Positions 1 to 8,709 of a stretch of DNA of 64,000 nucleotides are shown piece after piece. The stretch is from an uncultured Gemmatimonadota bacterium (GTDB lineage: Bacteria; Gemmatimonadota; Gemmatimonadetes; Gemmatimonadales; Gemmatimonadaceae): NCBI GenBank assembly GCA_903882745.1, contig CAIRYG010000005.1, positions 1 through 64,000 of the forward strand, read 5' to 3'. How positions within the stretch are numbered: the first letter of the stretch is position 1; each line of letters starts with the position of its first letter. The translations under genes were made by a program, and so were the position numbers. The notes beneath the pieces were generated by a model that was not told the DNA's origin, ran no database searches, and was given only the letters and a program-made list of their open reading frames with translations.

Positions 1-63
1 ACCTTCGCCTTAAAGGCGGGGGCATGATTCCGGCGTTGACGTTTCGACATCTGGAGCTCCTGG

Positions 64-1248
64 GTGAGAGGCGAACATGTCGCCGTGGAGCCCGCCTGTC
101 CACTCATCCGACCTGTTCAGATAACCGAGACCACTTCTCTAAGTCTCCTTTGGCAGCGGCTTTGCGCAGATGATGTAATCAACTATTTCAAGATCGATGA
201 GCAGGATCTTGATCGTATTGTCGACATCTTTGTCCGAGTCAACAGTGCGGGTGTACAGCTATCAAAGACCGACCTTCTATTCTCGACCATTGTCGCACAT
301 TGGGATGAGGGCAGAGCTAACATCGAAACGACCCTTACGTCCCTTAACGGAAAAGGTAGTCGATTCAAGTTCGACAACGACTTCATGATGCGGAGCTGTC
401 TGGTGTTAACGGATTTGCCGGTTCTCTTCAAGGCAAAATCCTTCCGCAAAGAAAGTATTGAAGAGATCGAGCGGAACTGGGATTCCATTCGGATCGCCCT
501 AGAGAAGACCGTCGACCTCCTTGTCGACTGGGGGTTTTCCGCTGAGACGCTTCCGACACTGAACGCCGTCATCCCAATCGCCTACTTCATCTACAAGGGC
601 GGTGATGTCGCATCGTCGAACGGAGCGCTGCGACAGTACCTGACGCGCGCTCTCATCAAGCAGATCTTTGCCAGCCAGACTGACAGGGTGCTCGCGGCGA
701 TTAGGGAGTATTTGCGTGTAATGCTAAGTGGTGGATCAGAGTACGAACTAAGAACGAAGCAGTTGACCATGAAAGATGTGGTCGAAATGAAACTTCCCGC
801 CGCCCGCAGTCTTGCGATAACAAGCGCCGACATCGACGACATGCTCGACGAGCAGAAGGGGCCCTATACGTTCATGCTTCTCGCGCTGCTATACCCTCAG
901 CTGAAGCTCGGACAGATTGCCTTCCATCAGGATCGTCTGCATCCGTGGAGTCAGTTTGCCAGCAAGAAGTTGGCAAAGCTCGGCCTTTCCGAAACCGAGA
1001 TCCGGAAATGGCAGGAGGATCGGGATCGCCTTCCCAATCTCCAACTACTCGAAGGGACAGAGAACCAGAGCAAGAACGACAGTCCGCTCCTAACCTGGAT
1101 GGGCACGCTCGGCCCCAGTCGAGCCCACTATGAGCAGGGTAACTACATCCCCTCAGGGGTTGGTCTCTCCTTAGACGACTTTCCAAGCTTCTTCATTGCC
1201 CGGAAGGACATACTGCGGGCACGACTTCAGGGTGTGTTCTCGGAATGA
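64..1248 (+). CDS. DUF262/GmrSD-type protein, N-terminally truncated
   Basis: This 394-residue reading frame matches the C-terminal half of DUF262/GmrS-type proteins. It has the family signature RVNSAGVQLSKTDLL near residue 57, where RVNSGG..LS..DLL is usual. Near the end it has HP, LPNLQLL and ENQSK motifs like the HNH-type (DUF1524) tail of these type IV restriction enzymes. The N-terminal DUF262 core with its DGQQR-type motif is absent. Frame 1 upstream is closed by TGA at 25-27 and 37-39, so the GTG at 64 is only the first possible start and the first ~25 residues look non-homologous. The gene is therefore either 5'-truncated or frameshifted. It overlaps pglZ by ATGA. GmrSD-like enzymes (such as BrxU) are known passengers of BREX loci, which fits this position. 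Confidence 0.6.
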   Translation: MRGEHVAVEPACPLIRPVQITETTSLSLLWQRLCADDVINYFKIDEQDLDRIVDIFVRVNSAGVQLSKTDLLFSTIVAHWDEGRANIETTLTSLNGKGSRFKFDNDFMMRSCLVLTDLPVLFKAKSFRKESIEEIERNWDSIRIALEKTVDLLVDWGFSAETLPTLNAVIPIAYFIYKGGDVASSNGALRQYLTRALIKQIFASQTDRVLAAIREYLRVMLSGGSEYELRTKQLTMKDVVEMKLPAARSLAITSADIDDMLDEQKGPYTFMLLALLYPQLKLGQIAFHQDRLHPWSQFASKKLAKLGLSETEIRKWQEDRDRLPNLQLLEGTENQSKNDSPLLTWMGTLGPSRAHYEQGNYIPSGVGLSLDDFPSFFIARKDILRARLQGVFSE

Positions 1249-3734
1249 AACGCATTTACGATGGCTTAGCGCGCGCGTTCGACCGCAACAGGCTCGTCTT
1301 CTGGTATGACGGCGCCGGCGAGTGGAACGACACATTCGACGGCTACGCCGAGGCAGGCGTCATCAAGCTGCGCGTCGCAAATGACGAGTTCGCGACCAAG
1401 GTCCGAGTCGTTCGTCAGCCCGACACCCGCTTTCTACTGTATGTGCCTGGCCCAAAGCCGAACGACGCCGACAACTGGTTGCTCGATCTTCTGCTCCAGG
1501 GCCACGAGTTCCGCGCTGACAAAGCTGCTCTTGGTGCCGAGGAAGCGGGACTTCCGCAGGAGTTCTGGTACCTCGCCGCAGACCACTCGGCGTTCTTCAA
1601 CAGCACCAAACGTATCTCCGCGTTGCGGGAGATTGTTGCCACGGAAGACCAAGCGCACGACGTCCGCCTCAAGATGATGTCCGTGCTCACAGGAACGCAG
1701 CCAGAGCTGGATACGCTTCTGCGTCACTTCCTCGCGCGAGGACTGAACGTCAAGCTAGCTGACCCTGTTTCAGAAGCACTTGCAGCGGCCGCTCTGGATG
1801 AGCCGTTCTGGCATGCTGTGGCTCAGCGTTTCGGGTACGCCGTAGCATCGCCATCCATTCGGGAGTTTGCCGTCACACTGTTCCGCGCCGCGAATCCGCT
1901 GGACAAGAAGGCCACCCTTCTGCCACATGCGACGGTATTCCTTCGAAATTGGAAGGACAGCCTCGCCCACAAAGCCGCGTACGAGCACTGGGCGAACACA
2001 CTGGAAGAAGACCTTCAGATCGCCGTTTCGCTCGGCGCCCTCGACGAAGGTGCGCTACTTGGCGAGAACGATACTTTCGAGCTGTTTGAGCGGTTCACGC
2101 TGCACCGGCTGGTGGGCGCATTCGAACACAACAGTCCCTCCGGAGATCTCCGCGCCGTTATTCAGCAGCGGCGCGGCTCCTTCTGGCGTGATAAGCACGC
2201 CGATGGATACGATGCGCTGGAACACGCTGTTACGCTTCGCGAGCTACTCGACGCGGCTGACTTAGAGTTCGAGTCGATGGAAGCTGGCGCGCGCCGATAC
2301 GCCGCGACGTGGTGGAAGATCGATATGGAGTATCGGTGCTGCTCGTACCATATGCGGCGGTACAGTCAGCCACAGGTCATGGAACCCGTGAGGGAATGGG
2401 TCGAGAAGCATTACGTCAACACTTTCCTGCTTCCCCTTGCTGAGCGTTGGGGTGATCAGGTAAAACGTCTCGATCGCTGGGATTGCAACGGCATTCCCGG
2501 GCAACGGCGATTCTTCGAAACTTTCGTGCAACCTTTCTTGTCGAAAGGGCAGAAGGTGTTCGTCATCATTTCCGACGCGCTCCGCTACGAGGCCGCTGCG
2601 AACTTTGCTCAGCGGTTGGGAGAATCGAACCGGTGGTCCGCCGAGGTGGAGCCCATACTCAGCGCTCTTCCCTCCTTTACGCAACTTGGCATGGCGTCCC
2701 TACTTCCGGGCCGAGAGTGCTCGATCGACGCAGTCACAGGTAGCGCGAGCGTTGATGGACGGAGTGCGACGGGTACGCCGAATCGGAGCGTGATTCTGGC
2801 GCTCGCCTGCGCTGGACGCGGGACCGCCATCCAAGCCGAAGACTTTCTCACCATGAACGCGAGAACGGATGGTCGCGATCTCATGCGTGACAACGACGTC
2901 GTGTACATCTACCACAACAAGATCGATCACATCGGCGACAAGACGACCACCGAGGTCCAGACGACCGACGCTGTCGCCCAAGCGTTCGAGGAACTAGAAA
3001 CGATCATCAAAAAGGTCGCCACTATCAATGGCACGAACATGCTGTTGACCGCGGACCACGGATTTCTCTTCCAGCAAACAGCCGTCGAGGAAGGAGATAT
3101 GACTTATCTTCCACACGCGGCAAAGTGGGGCAGTCAAAGTCGTCGCTACGCGCTTGGCTGGGGGATCGCAGCGGTCGCCGACGTCAAACAGTTCAGCGCC
3201 GCGGCACTTGGTGTAGGCGGCGATTGGACCGGAGCATTTCCCCTGGCCCTCGGTCGCTTTCTCGTTCGCGGTTCAGGCAACCGGTACGTGCATGGCGGAA
3301 TTAGTCTTCAGGAAGTGATCGTCCCGGTGGTGAAGATCCGCAAGACGCGCACCGATGATGTCGTTCAGGTGGGTATCGATATCCTGCGGGTGCCGCCCAA
3401 GATTACGACTGGGCAGCTTGCGCTTTCGGTCTATCAAGAGCAAGCCGTGGCAGACAAAGTGCGGCCGCGCACTCTTCGCATCGGCCTGTTCGCTAAGGAT
3501 GGCGGTCAGTTGTCGGAGTTGAAGACCATCACCTTCGACTCGAAGGAGCCGGAGGCGCGAATGCGCGAGACTCCGGTGCTCCTCGTGCTCTCTGGTGCCG
3601 CCGACGGTCAGAACAATCGCACGGTCGAACTTCGGCTCGAAGAGCCAGTTCAAGGGACGAGCCAGTGGGTCACGTACAAGATGCACGACCTCAAAATTCA
3701 GAAGGCCTTTATGAGCGACTTCGATGACGTCTGA
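1245..3734 (+). CDS. pglZ: BREX type 1 phosphatase-like protein PglZ
   Basis: The 829-residue product matches BREX-1 PglZ in length and architecture, with an alkaline-phosphatase-superfamily core in the second half. Visible metal-site motifs are FVIISDALRYEA with Asp444 and LLTADHGF around residues 600-607. PglZ is an essential BREX component; recent family work points to nuclease or phosphodiesterase activity rather than simple phosphatase activity. It starts at an ATG overlapping the stop of the DUF262-like gene and ends 11 nt inside brxL, so translation is coupled. The order DUF262-like, pglZ, brxL is that of the 3' half of a type 1 BREX operon; brxA, brxB, brxC and pglX must lie upstream of the window if the system is complete. 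Confidence 0.9.
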   Translation: MKRIYDGLARAFDRNRLVFWYDGAGEWNDTFDGYAEAGVIKLRVANDEFATKVRVVRQPDTRFLLYVPGPKPNDADNWLLDLLLQGHEFRADKAALGAEEAGLPQEFWYLAADHSAFFNSTKRISALREIVATEDQAHDVRLKMMSVLTGTQPELDTLLRHFLARGLNVKLADPVSEALAAAALDEPFWHAVAQRFGYAVASPSIREFAVTLFRAANPLDKKATLLPHATVFLRNWKDSLAHKAAYEHWANTLEEDLQIAVSLGALDEGALLGENDTFELFERFTLHRLVGAFEHNSPSGDLRAVIQQRRGSFWRDKHADGYDALEHAVTLRELLDAADLEFESMEAGARRYAATWWKIDMEYRCCSYHMRRYSQPQVMEPVREWVEKHYVNTFLLPLAERWGDQVKRLDRWDCNGIPGQRRFFETFVQPFLSKGQKVFVIISDALRYEAAANFAQRLGESNRWSAEVEPILSALPSFTQLGMASLLPGRECSIDAVTGSASVDGRSATGTPNRSVILALACAGRGTAIQAEDFLTMNARTDGRDLMRDNDVVYIYHNKIDHIGDKTTTEVQTTDAVAQAFEELETIIKKVATINGTNMLLTADHGFLFQQTAVEEGDMTYLPHAAKWGSQSRRYALGWGIAAVADVKQFSAAALGVGGDWTGAFPLALGRFLVRGSGNRYVHGGISLQEVIVPVVKIRKTRTDDVVQVGIDILRVPPKITTGQLALSVYQEQAVADKVRPRTLRIGLFAKDGGQLSELKTITFDSKEPEARMRETPVLLVLSGAADGQNNRTVELRLEEPVQGTSQWVTYKMHDLKIQKAFMSDFDDV

Positions 3735-5865
3735 TCCACTGCCTGCCAATGAGGGCGAGGTAGCAGCGCCAGCGGTGCATGCGCCGACCGCACTCGACCG
3801 AAAGATCCTCGAGAACTTTCCCGGGCTCGTTGTGCGAAAGGACTTGACGCAGGGGCTGAAGCAGAACGCGGTCGTTCCGACGTATGTGCTCGAGTATCTA
3901 CTCGGCCAGCACTGTGCAACTGACGACCCGGCAGTCATCGCCGCAGGCCTGGAGTCCGTCCAGCGCATTCTCGCCAAGCACTACGTGCATCGAAATCAGG
4001 CGGAGCTGGTCAAGTCCACGATCAAGGAGAAGGGTCGGCACAAGGTAATCGACAAGCTGACTGTGGAGCTGAACGATAAGGGCGGATTCTACGAGGCCGA
4101 GTTCACAAATCTCGGGCTCAAAAAAGTGCCTGTCGCCGATGATTTCGTGCGCCGGTATCCGAAGCTGCTGGTTGGCGGGATCCGGTGCATCACGGATGTC
4201 ACCTACGAAGTGATGGAGGATCCGAAGGGAAGTCCATGGCAGATCGAGACGTTGAAGCCCATTCAGGTCGCGAACGCAAACGTCGATGAATACCTTGCCG
4301 CGCGAGCGAAGTTCACAACGGACGAGTGGATGGATGTGCTCATGCAGAGCATGGGCTTCAATCCTGAGTTCTTTGGGCGCCGAGCGAAGCTGCTGACCCT
4401 GATTCGCCTCATCCCGTATTGCGAGCGCAACTACAACCTTCTCGAGCTCGGTCCAAAGGGAACTGGCAAATCTCACATCTACGCCGAGTTTTCCCCGCAC
4501 GGGATGCTCATTTCTGGTTCTGAGGTGACGGCGCCAAAGCTATTCGTCAACAACAGCGCGCGTGGAAAGATTGGTCTCGTTGGTTATTGGGACTGCATCT
4601 GTTTTGATGAATTTGCCGGCAAGGACAAGAAGATTGATAAGTCACTCGTCGACATCATGAAGAACTACATGGCCAACCGAAGCTTCTCGCGCGGCATCGA
4701 GCAGCTCACGGCGGAGGCCTCCATGGTGTTCATGGGCAATACACAGAAGTCTGTTGCATACATGCTCAAGCATTCGCACTTCTTTGAACCGTTGCCGGAC
4801 AAGTACATCGATTCCGCTTTTCTGGATCGCATCCATGCGTACAACCCCGGATGGGAGGTCGCGCCGATTCGGCATGAGCTATTCTCGCATGGGTACGGCT
4901 TCGTGGTGGACTATATCGCCGAGGTACTGAAGCACCTGCGTACGGAAGACTTTTCGGGGGCGTACAAGAAGCACTTCGAAATTGCCGAAGAAGTCTCAAC
5001 GCGTGACCAAACCGGCTTTGAGAAGACGTTCTCGGGGCTGATGAAGATTCTCTATCCAGACGGAAAGTCTACGACGGCAGAGGTCGAGGAGCTCCTGTCG
5101 TTTGCAATGGAGTGTCGCCGCCGCGTACGCGAGCACATCCTGCGAATCGACGCGACCTTCAAGCGAAACGAATTCGCATATCGACCAGTCGGTGGGGGCG
5201 CGACGGTTCGGGTCGTGACGCCGGAAGAACTGCAGTATCCGGCATTTGCAGCTCCACCGACTCGCGAGGCCGAAGACGCGCCCCAGCCGGTTGGCGGCGA
5301 GCCTTCAGGAGCCGCGGCAGTCCCTCGCGACAGCGCTGGGCCGGCTGCCCTTCCAGTCGCTCCGAACGAAGCAGCAAGCAATACTGCTGCAATTCACGTA
5401 GTGGTTCCTGAGAACGCCAAGGGTTGGAGCTATCGACGGCTCTTTGCTGGATACTTAGCGGGCGCGACAAAGATCACGATCCGGGATCCCTATGTCCGCC
5501 AGTTCTTCCAAGTGCGAAACCTCGTAGACCTCTTGCATCTGGTGTACGAAATGGCACCGGAGGGGGATGAGGTTGCGGTACACCTGACAACGTACGCGGA
5601 CTCAGAAACCGCCGAGAGGCAGGAGGAGTTCTTGAATCAGGTCGTCAAGAACTTCGTCGGGTCTAAGGTGGCCTTCACCTGGGACATCGACTCAAGCCCC
5701 AATTTCCATGCGCGGAGTATCGTGACGGATACGGGCTGGAAGATCAGTCTGGATAGAGGACTCGATCTCTTTCAGCGGTTCGAGGGGGGGCCGCTGTCGC
5801 TGGAGCAGGGCAGTCAGGAGGCGCGGTTGACGCGTGGGTCTGAGATCAGCTATCTAAGAACGTAG
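3724..5865 (+). CDS. brxL: BrxL AAA+ protein with MIT_C C-terminal domain
   Basis: This 713-residue protein has the BrxL AAA+ core (TIGR02688-type): Walker A GPKGTGKS at residues 243-250 and a Walker-B-like CFDEF with Asp295-Glu296. A proline/alanine-rich linker covers about 510-555. The C-terminus is unusual. Residues ~560-705 do not look like the Lon protease domain expected in BrxL. They match the phospholipase-D-like MIT_C domain of MITD1: GWSYRRLFAGYL, then ITIRDPYVRQF, then a TDTGWKISLDRGLDLFQRF block. No HKD phospholipase motif is present, and in MITD1 this fold binds membranes. BrxL forms DNA-binding AAA+ rings required for phage exclusion. The gene overlaps pglZ by 11 nt. The MIT_C call comes from motif recognition, and its function here is inference. 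Confidence 0.85.
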   Translation: MTSDPLPANEGEVAAPAVHAPTALDRKILENFPGLVVRKDLTQGLKQNAVVPTYVLEYLLGQHCATDDPAVIAAGLESVQRILAKHYVHRNQAELVKSTIKEKGRHKVIDKLTVELNDKGGFYEAEFTNLGLKKVPVADDFVRRYPKLLVGGIRCITDVTYEVMEDPKGSPWQIETLKPIQVANANVDEYLAARAKFTTDEWMDVLMQSMGFNPEFFGRRAKLLTLIRLIPYCERNYNLLELGPKGTGKSHIYAEFSPHGMLISGSEVTAPKLFVNNSARGKIGLVGYWDCICFDEFAGKDKKIDKSLVDIMKNYMANRSFSRGIEQLTAEASMVFMGNTQKSVAYMLKHSHFFEPLPDKYIDSAFLDRIHAYNPGWEVAPIRHELFSHGYGFVVDYIAEVLKHLRTEDFSGAYKKHFEIAEEVSTRDQTGFEKTFSGLMKILYPDGKSTTAEVEELLSFAMECRRRVREHILRIDATFKRNEFAYRPVGGGATVRVVTPEELQYPAFAAPPTREAEDAPQPVGGEPSGAAAVPRDSAGPAALPVAPNEAASNTAAIHVVVPENAKGWSYRRLFAGYLAGATKITIRDPYVRQFFQVRNLVDLLHLVYEMAPEGDEVAVHLTTYADSETAERQEEFLNQVVKNFVGSKVAFTWDIDSSPNFHARSIVTDTGWKISLDRGLDLFQRFEGGPLSLEQGSQEARLTRGSEISYLRT

Positions 5866-5912
5866 AGGAAGTGCGCTATCATCGAAACGTACCTTGATGA
5901 GGGCAGGTGAGG

Positions 5913-6311
5913 CTAACCTACTCGGAAACGCTTCATTGCATCCGCGGCATTCTCATCGCACGGCTCGATGATTCCTCGTCGAAGCCAGAAGTGGCTTCCA
6001 CAGCCATCTAACCTCCACACGGATGGCGATATCGTAGGTCGTCCTAGAAAGTCGACACGCACCGACCAAGATGGATGCCGACGTTGATCGAGATTGAGGT
6101 GCACGACGTCCGTACAACCACAGGGGCAAGCCAGGACGAGCCACTTCGGGCGTTCAGCGCCGAGTATGATAACGCACTCGCGCGCCTCGAGCGCTTGATT
6201 CGCGGGCTGTGCTGTTTGAGCTCGCACGAAATACACACGCGAGTCAGCGCGAGCTCGAAGTTGACCGGCCAATTCGAACCAAAACCAAAGCGCCCTACGA
6301 AAAAGAGTCAT
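5913..6311 (-). CDS. DUF6527 protein of a Bub operon (BubE-like)
   Basis: A 132-residue protein with the DUF6527 signature: PKWLVLACPCGC (Cys62, Cys64, Cys66), an RRHPSWSV block, ISPSVW, and CGSHFWLRRGII with Cys104 and His107. DUF6527 proteins are fixed partners of bacterial ubiquitination-like (Bub) operons, where they have been proposed to be peptidases acting on the ubiquitin-like protein. A longer reading frame starts at 6380. I chose ATG 6311 because it overlaps the upstream stop as ATGA and because homology begins only downstream. It is the last gene of the minus-strand operon and converges on brxL with a 47-bp gap. Confidence 0.85.
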   Translation of the reverse strand: MTLFRRALWFWFELAGQLRARADSRVYFVRAQTAQPANQALEARECVIILGAERPKWLVLACPCGCTDVVHLNLDQRRHPSWSVRVDFLGRPTISPSVWRLDGCGSHFWLRRGIIEPCDENAADAMKRFRVG

Positions 6312-7723
6312 CCCGTGCGGTCCAGATATGGAACAATATCTCCACGACCCCAATACGACGGATCTTCGCAAACAGAACAATTGGGATTGCGTTCCGCTCC
6401 CGGCCGGCGTTCAGACGACCGATGAGCAAATCGAACGCGGTGGTCTACGTGTCCGACGGGTCCACGAAAACCCTGTATTCGGTGCAGGAACTCCTCCATA
6501 GCAAGAATTGCAACGCCGGTGGTAAATGTAACGACGGCAGGACTTGGATTTCCCTCGCCCTCGACGTACGCCTCCGCCAGGTCGCGCGCATAGCGAAGCG
6601 GATCCATTCGCTCCAGTTGCTCCGCACGCGCGCGCGCCAAATTGACCACGCGGTGACATAGCAGACATCGCGTTCCGGGAGTCAATACCGTGACGCGCGC
6701 CTCAACATTGAGGCGCGCACCCGCATCCGACGTATTGACTGTGCTTCCGAGTCCAAGATCGATCACCGGCTTCAGGTAGAAGTATGCCAGTCGATTCAAT
6801 AGAAGTCTGCCATCATGATCATCGGTACAGCCAAAGACCAAGTCGCACGCAGCGAGCGCCGTTCGCACTGACGGATCATGAAGGTGCGTCGCGAAACGCA
6901 CGACCCTCGTTCCAAGTCCCATTCGCTCCACTTCTCGCGCCATGACGTCGACTTTGAGTTTCTTCTGGTCCGCATCGTCGAGTGTCGCACCGTGAAGCCT
7001 GCCGAGATTGGTGTGATCTACATAGTCGGGGTCAACAACGAGCAATTGTCCGACACCTAGGCGGGCGAGTTGCATGGTTAGTGCGCTTCCCGTTCCCCCC
7101 ACTCCGACCACACCGACCCGCAGTGCGCGCAGGTCGTCCGTAAGTGCTCCACCGAGTGCGAGTGCCTGTCGATTCCACGCTCTCGCCAGTTCCCGAGCGA
7201 CCGGGCGTGCGTCGTGGCGAAGCCGAAACCGATTTCCGACGGTCAGAATACGGTCGCTGCATTCTACTTTCTCTGGCGACGCCCACTTACGGACCAACCA
7301 AGTATCGTCCGGCGCGAGCAAGATGCTCAAGAATGGGTCCGTTGTCCGGTTGCGTCGCTGAAGCAGTGAACAGAGTTCGGACTCGCTGGTATCGTCCTGG
7401 CGAGACCAATTGCTTGGACCGTGGGGGTGTGAATGCACGACACCCAAGAGCCACTTTTCTTGACGCGCACGACGGAGAAGACGCACAAACGTCTCCGTCC
7501 GCCACGTAATCTGAACCGGAGACGCTGTCAGAATATCTGTGTGGGCAATCGGAACGACTTCGTGCAAAAGGAAACGCTCAGTTGGAGCGCCAGTCCACGG
7601 GTCGTGGGGAATTGTTGCGCGGCCGAGTAGCACGTACGCGACTCCTTCGTTCTCGCCGTTCGAGAATACGAGGTCGCGCAACCGCGATTCATCGGCTTCG
7701 GTCATGACGACGGTGAACGTCAT
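6308..7723 (-). CDS. JAB deubiquitinase-like / E1 (ThiF) fusion
   Basis: A 471-residue two-domain protein. Residues 1-~145 are a JAB/JAMM metallopeptidase with every zinc-site residue present: Glu26, His97-x-His99, and Ser107-x-x-Asp110 at canonical HxHx7SxxD spacing. Residues ~195-450 are a ThiF/E1 adenylation domain: nucleotide loop GVGGTGS (207-213), the DPDYVDHTNLGR segment, Cys293 and Cys299 as candidate catalytic cysteines, and one CxxC pair (353/356). The second CxxC expected for a structural zinc is not obvious. It would adenylate and conjugate the ubiquitin-like protein encoded upstream and also remove it. I chose ATG 7723 over a longer frame at 7816 because of the ATGA overlap with the E2 gene. 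It resembles Cap2/Cap3 chemistry in one chain, but the neighbours indicate a Bub operon, not CBASS. Confidence 0.92.
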   Translation of the reverse strand: MTFTVVMTEADESRLRDLVFSNGENEGVAYVLLGRATIPHDPWTGAPTERFLLHEVVPIAHTDILTASPVQITWRTETFVRLLRRARQEKWLLGVVHSHPHGPSNWSRQDDTSESELCSLLQRRNRTTDPFLSILLAPDDTWLVRKWASPEKVECSDRILTVGNRFRLRHDARPVARELARAWNRQALALGGALTDDLRALRVGVVGVGGTGSALTMQLARLGVGQLLVVDPDYVDHTNLGRLHGATLDDADQKKLKVDVMAREVERMGLGTRVVRFATHLHDPSVRTALAACDLVFGCTDDHDGRLLLNRLAYFYLKPVIDLGLGSTVNTSDAGARLNVEARVTVLTPGTRCLLCHRVVNLARARAEQLERMDPLRYARDLAEAYVEGEGNPSPAVVTFTTGVAILAMEEFLHRIQGFRGPVGHVDHRVRFAHRSSERRPGAERNPNCSVCEDPSYWGRGDIVPYLDRTG

Positions 7724-8121
7724 TGCGTGGCCGCTCCCAGCGCCAGCTTCATGCGTGCAATCATTGTCCAAATACCGTCCTTTCCCGGTTGCCATTCCGG
7801 ATTGTGCCTTGACCATCGTTGCCAGTCTCGGTCAATGAAGCGCTGAGTGGTATCAGCGGCACGCGGGCAGGCACCGCTCTGCTTGAGGCGGGCCCAGGGA
7901 TCGAGGTAGAACATGTCGATCGGTACGTCGGGATAGCCGGGGGGTAGCAGAAAGAGGACATCTGTCTTCGCGATGTCGTACTTGTCAGTCGGAAGACAAA
8001 CATCGCGAAGAATCACAGCGGCCTGTCCGCCTTCCCTGATCTCCTCGAATGGTAGCGCCGTGCGTTCGAGATAGGCGCGGTCTCGACTGGGCAATACCAG
8101 CATAGCGGGTGCGTCGATCAT
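7720..8121 (-). CDS. E2-like protein (Prok-E2_E family)
   Basis: A 133-residue protein matching the Prok-E2_E family found next to multi-ubiquitin proteins. Key features are LPPGYPDVPIDMFYLDP (59-75), the E2-like YP loop, followed by WQRWSRHNPEW (100-110) and a C-terminal helix. Two cysteines could accept the ubiquitin-like protein: Cys85 in SGACPRAA, just after the conserved strand, and Cys42. Cys85 sits nearer where E2 catalytic cysteines fall, but I cannot decide between them. The ATG at 8121 overlaps the stop of the multi-ubiquitin gene (TGATG), and its own stop overlaps the next start (ATGA). This tight coupling suggests stoichiometric synthesis of the conjugation enzymes. Confidence 0.88.
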   Translation of the reverse strand: MIDAPAMLVLPSRDRAYLERTALPFEEIREGGQAAVILRDVCLPTDKYDIAKTDVLFLLPPGYPDVPIDMFYLDPWARLKQSGACPRAADTTQRFIDRDWQRWSRHNPEWQPGKDGIWTMIARMKLALGAATQ

Positions 8122-8591
8122 CAGCGCCGCCCCTCGGTGGTCGCCCCTCGGGCGGAGAAGAAACGTTCCGCGTCTTTGCCGTCGAGTGAGGCTGACTTGC
8201 CGGTCGCGATGAGGTGGTCGTCGCCGCCAACGACCTCTTGCCAGACGTCGAAAGTGGCCGGATCTACCCCGGCAAGTTCCTTGAGATCTTCGGCAGAAAT
8301 TGAAACACTGCCCCAGTCAAACTGAACGTCATCGACGAAGAGTCGGAAGGTTCGGTCACTCTTCCAAGTTTGAAAACGTTCGACCTCCATCGAGGAGAGG
8401 TCGACCTCTTGATTCAACCGAAGAAGGGCACGCTGGCGATTCTTGAGTACCTGAGCGATCTGGAACTCTGCCGCTGGCACTCGCTCGGCGGCGATGAGGA
8501 TCTCCTCGGCAGTCACTTTCGACTTTGGCAGGACAACCTTCTGAAGATCGACTACGACGACAACTGGTTCTGTGGTGTGCGTGGTCATCAT
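8121..8591 (-). CDS. Multi-ubiquitin-type ubiquitin-like protein (BubA-like)
   Basis: A 156-residue protein consisting of two related beta-grasp-like units, roughly residues 9-80 and 81-150. Each shows the pattern of a short strand, V/I-S/T-AEDL or AEEI helix, then a strand with D/L. The second unit opens with FRLFVDDVQFDWGSVSISAE. It fits the Multi_ubiq family that heads Bub operons. The C-terminus is ...GATTEGRR, not a free Gly-Gly, so it would need trimming or uses a different acceptor chemistry. It starts at ATG 8591 with GGAG 8-9 nt upstream. As first gene of the operon it follows a good minus-strand promoter at 8658-8686. Confidence 0.85.
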   Translation of the reverse strand: MMTTHTTEPVVVVVDLQKVVLPKSKVTAEEILIAAERVPAAEFQIAQVLKNRQRALLRLNQEVDLSSMEVERFQTWKSDRTFRLFVDDVQFDWGSVSISAEDLKELAGVDPATFDVWQEVVGGDDHLIATGKSASLDGKDAERFFSARGATTEGRR

Positions 8592-8657
8592 GATGATTTC
8601 GTCTCCAATGGCGAAATGGAACAGAGTGGGCGAATCTGGAGTAGCTAGTTATTATGG

Positions 8658-8686
8658 AAATTATGGTTGTTTTGTGTATATGTCAA
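8658..8686 (-). promoter_or_regulatory. Promoter of the Bub operon
   Basis: On the minus strand TTGACA (8686-8681) is followed after 17 nt by TAATTT (8663-8658); a 16-nt register gives ATAATT. The transcript would start near 8651, about 60 nt before the multi-ubiquitin ATG. Its -35 lies only 24 bp from the -35 of the divergent RHH operon, so one regulator bound between them could control both. Confidence 0.6.
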
Positions 8687-8709
8687 GGCCAGTAATAGGC
8701 TAACAAGTA

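Noticed and set aside
5913-8591. Type II CBASS reading of the E1/E2/JAB genes
   Set aside because: No CD-NTase or nucleotide-activated effector gene is present, and multi-ubiquitin plus DUF6527 partners are diagnostic of Bub operons.
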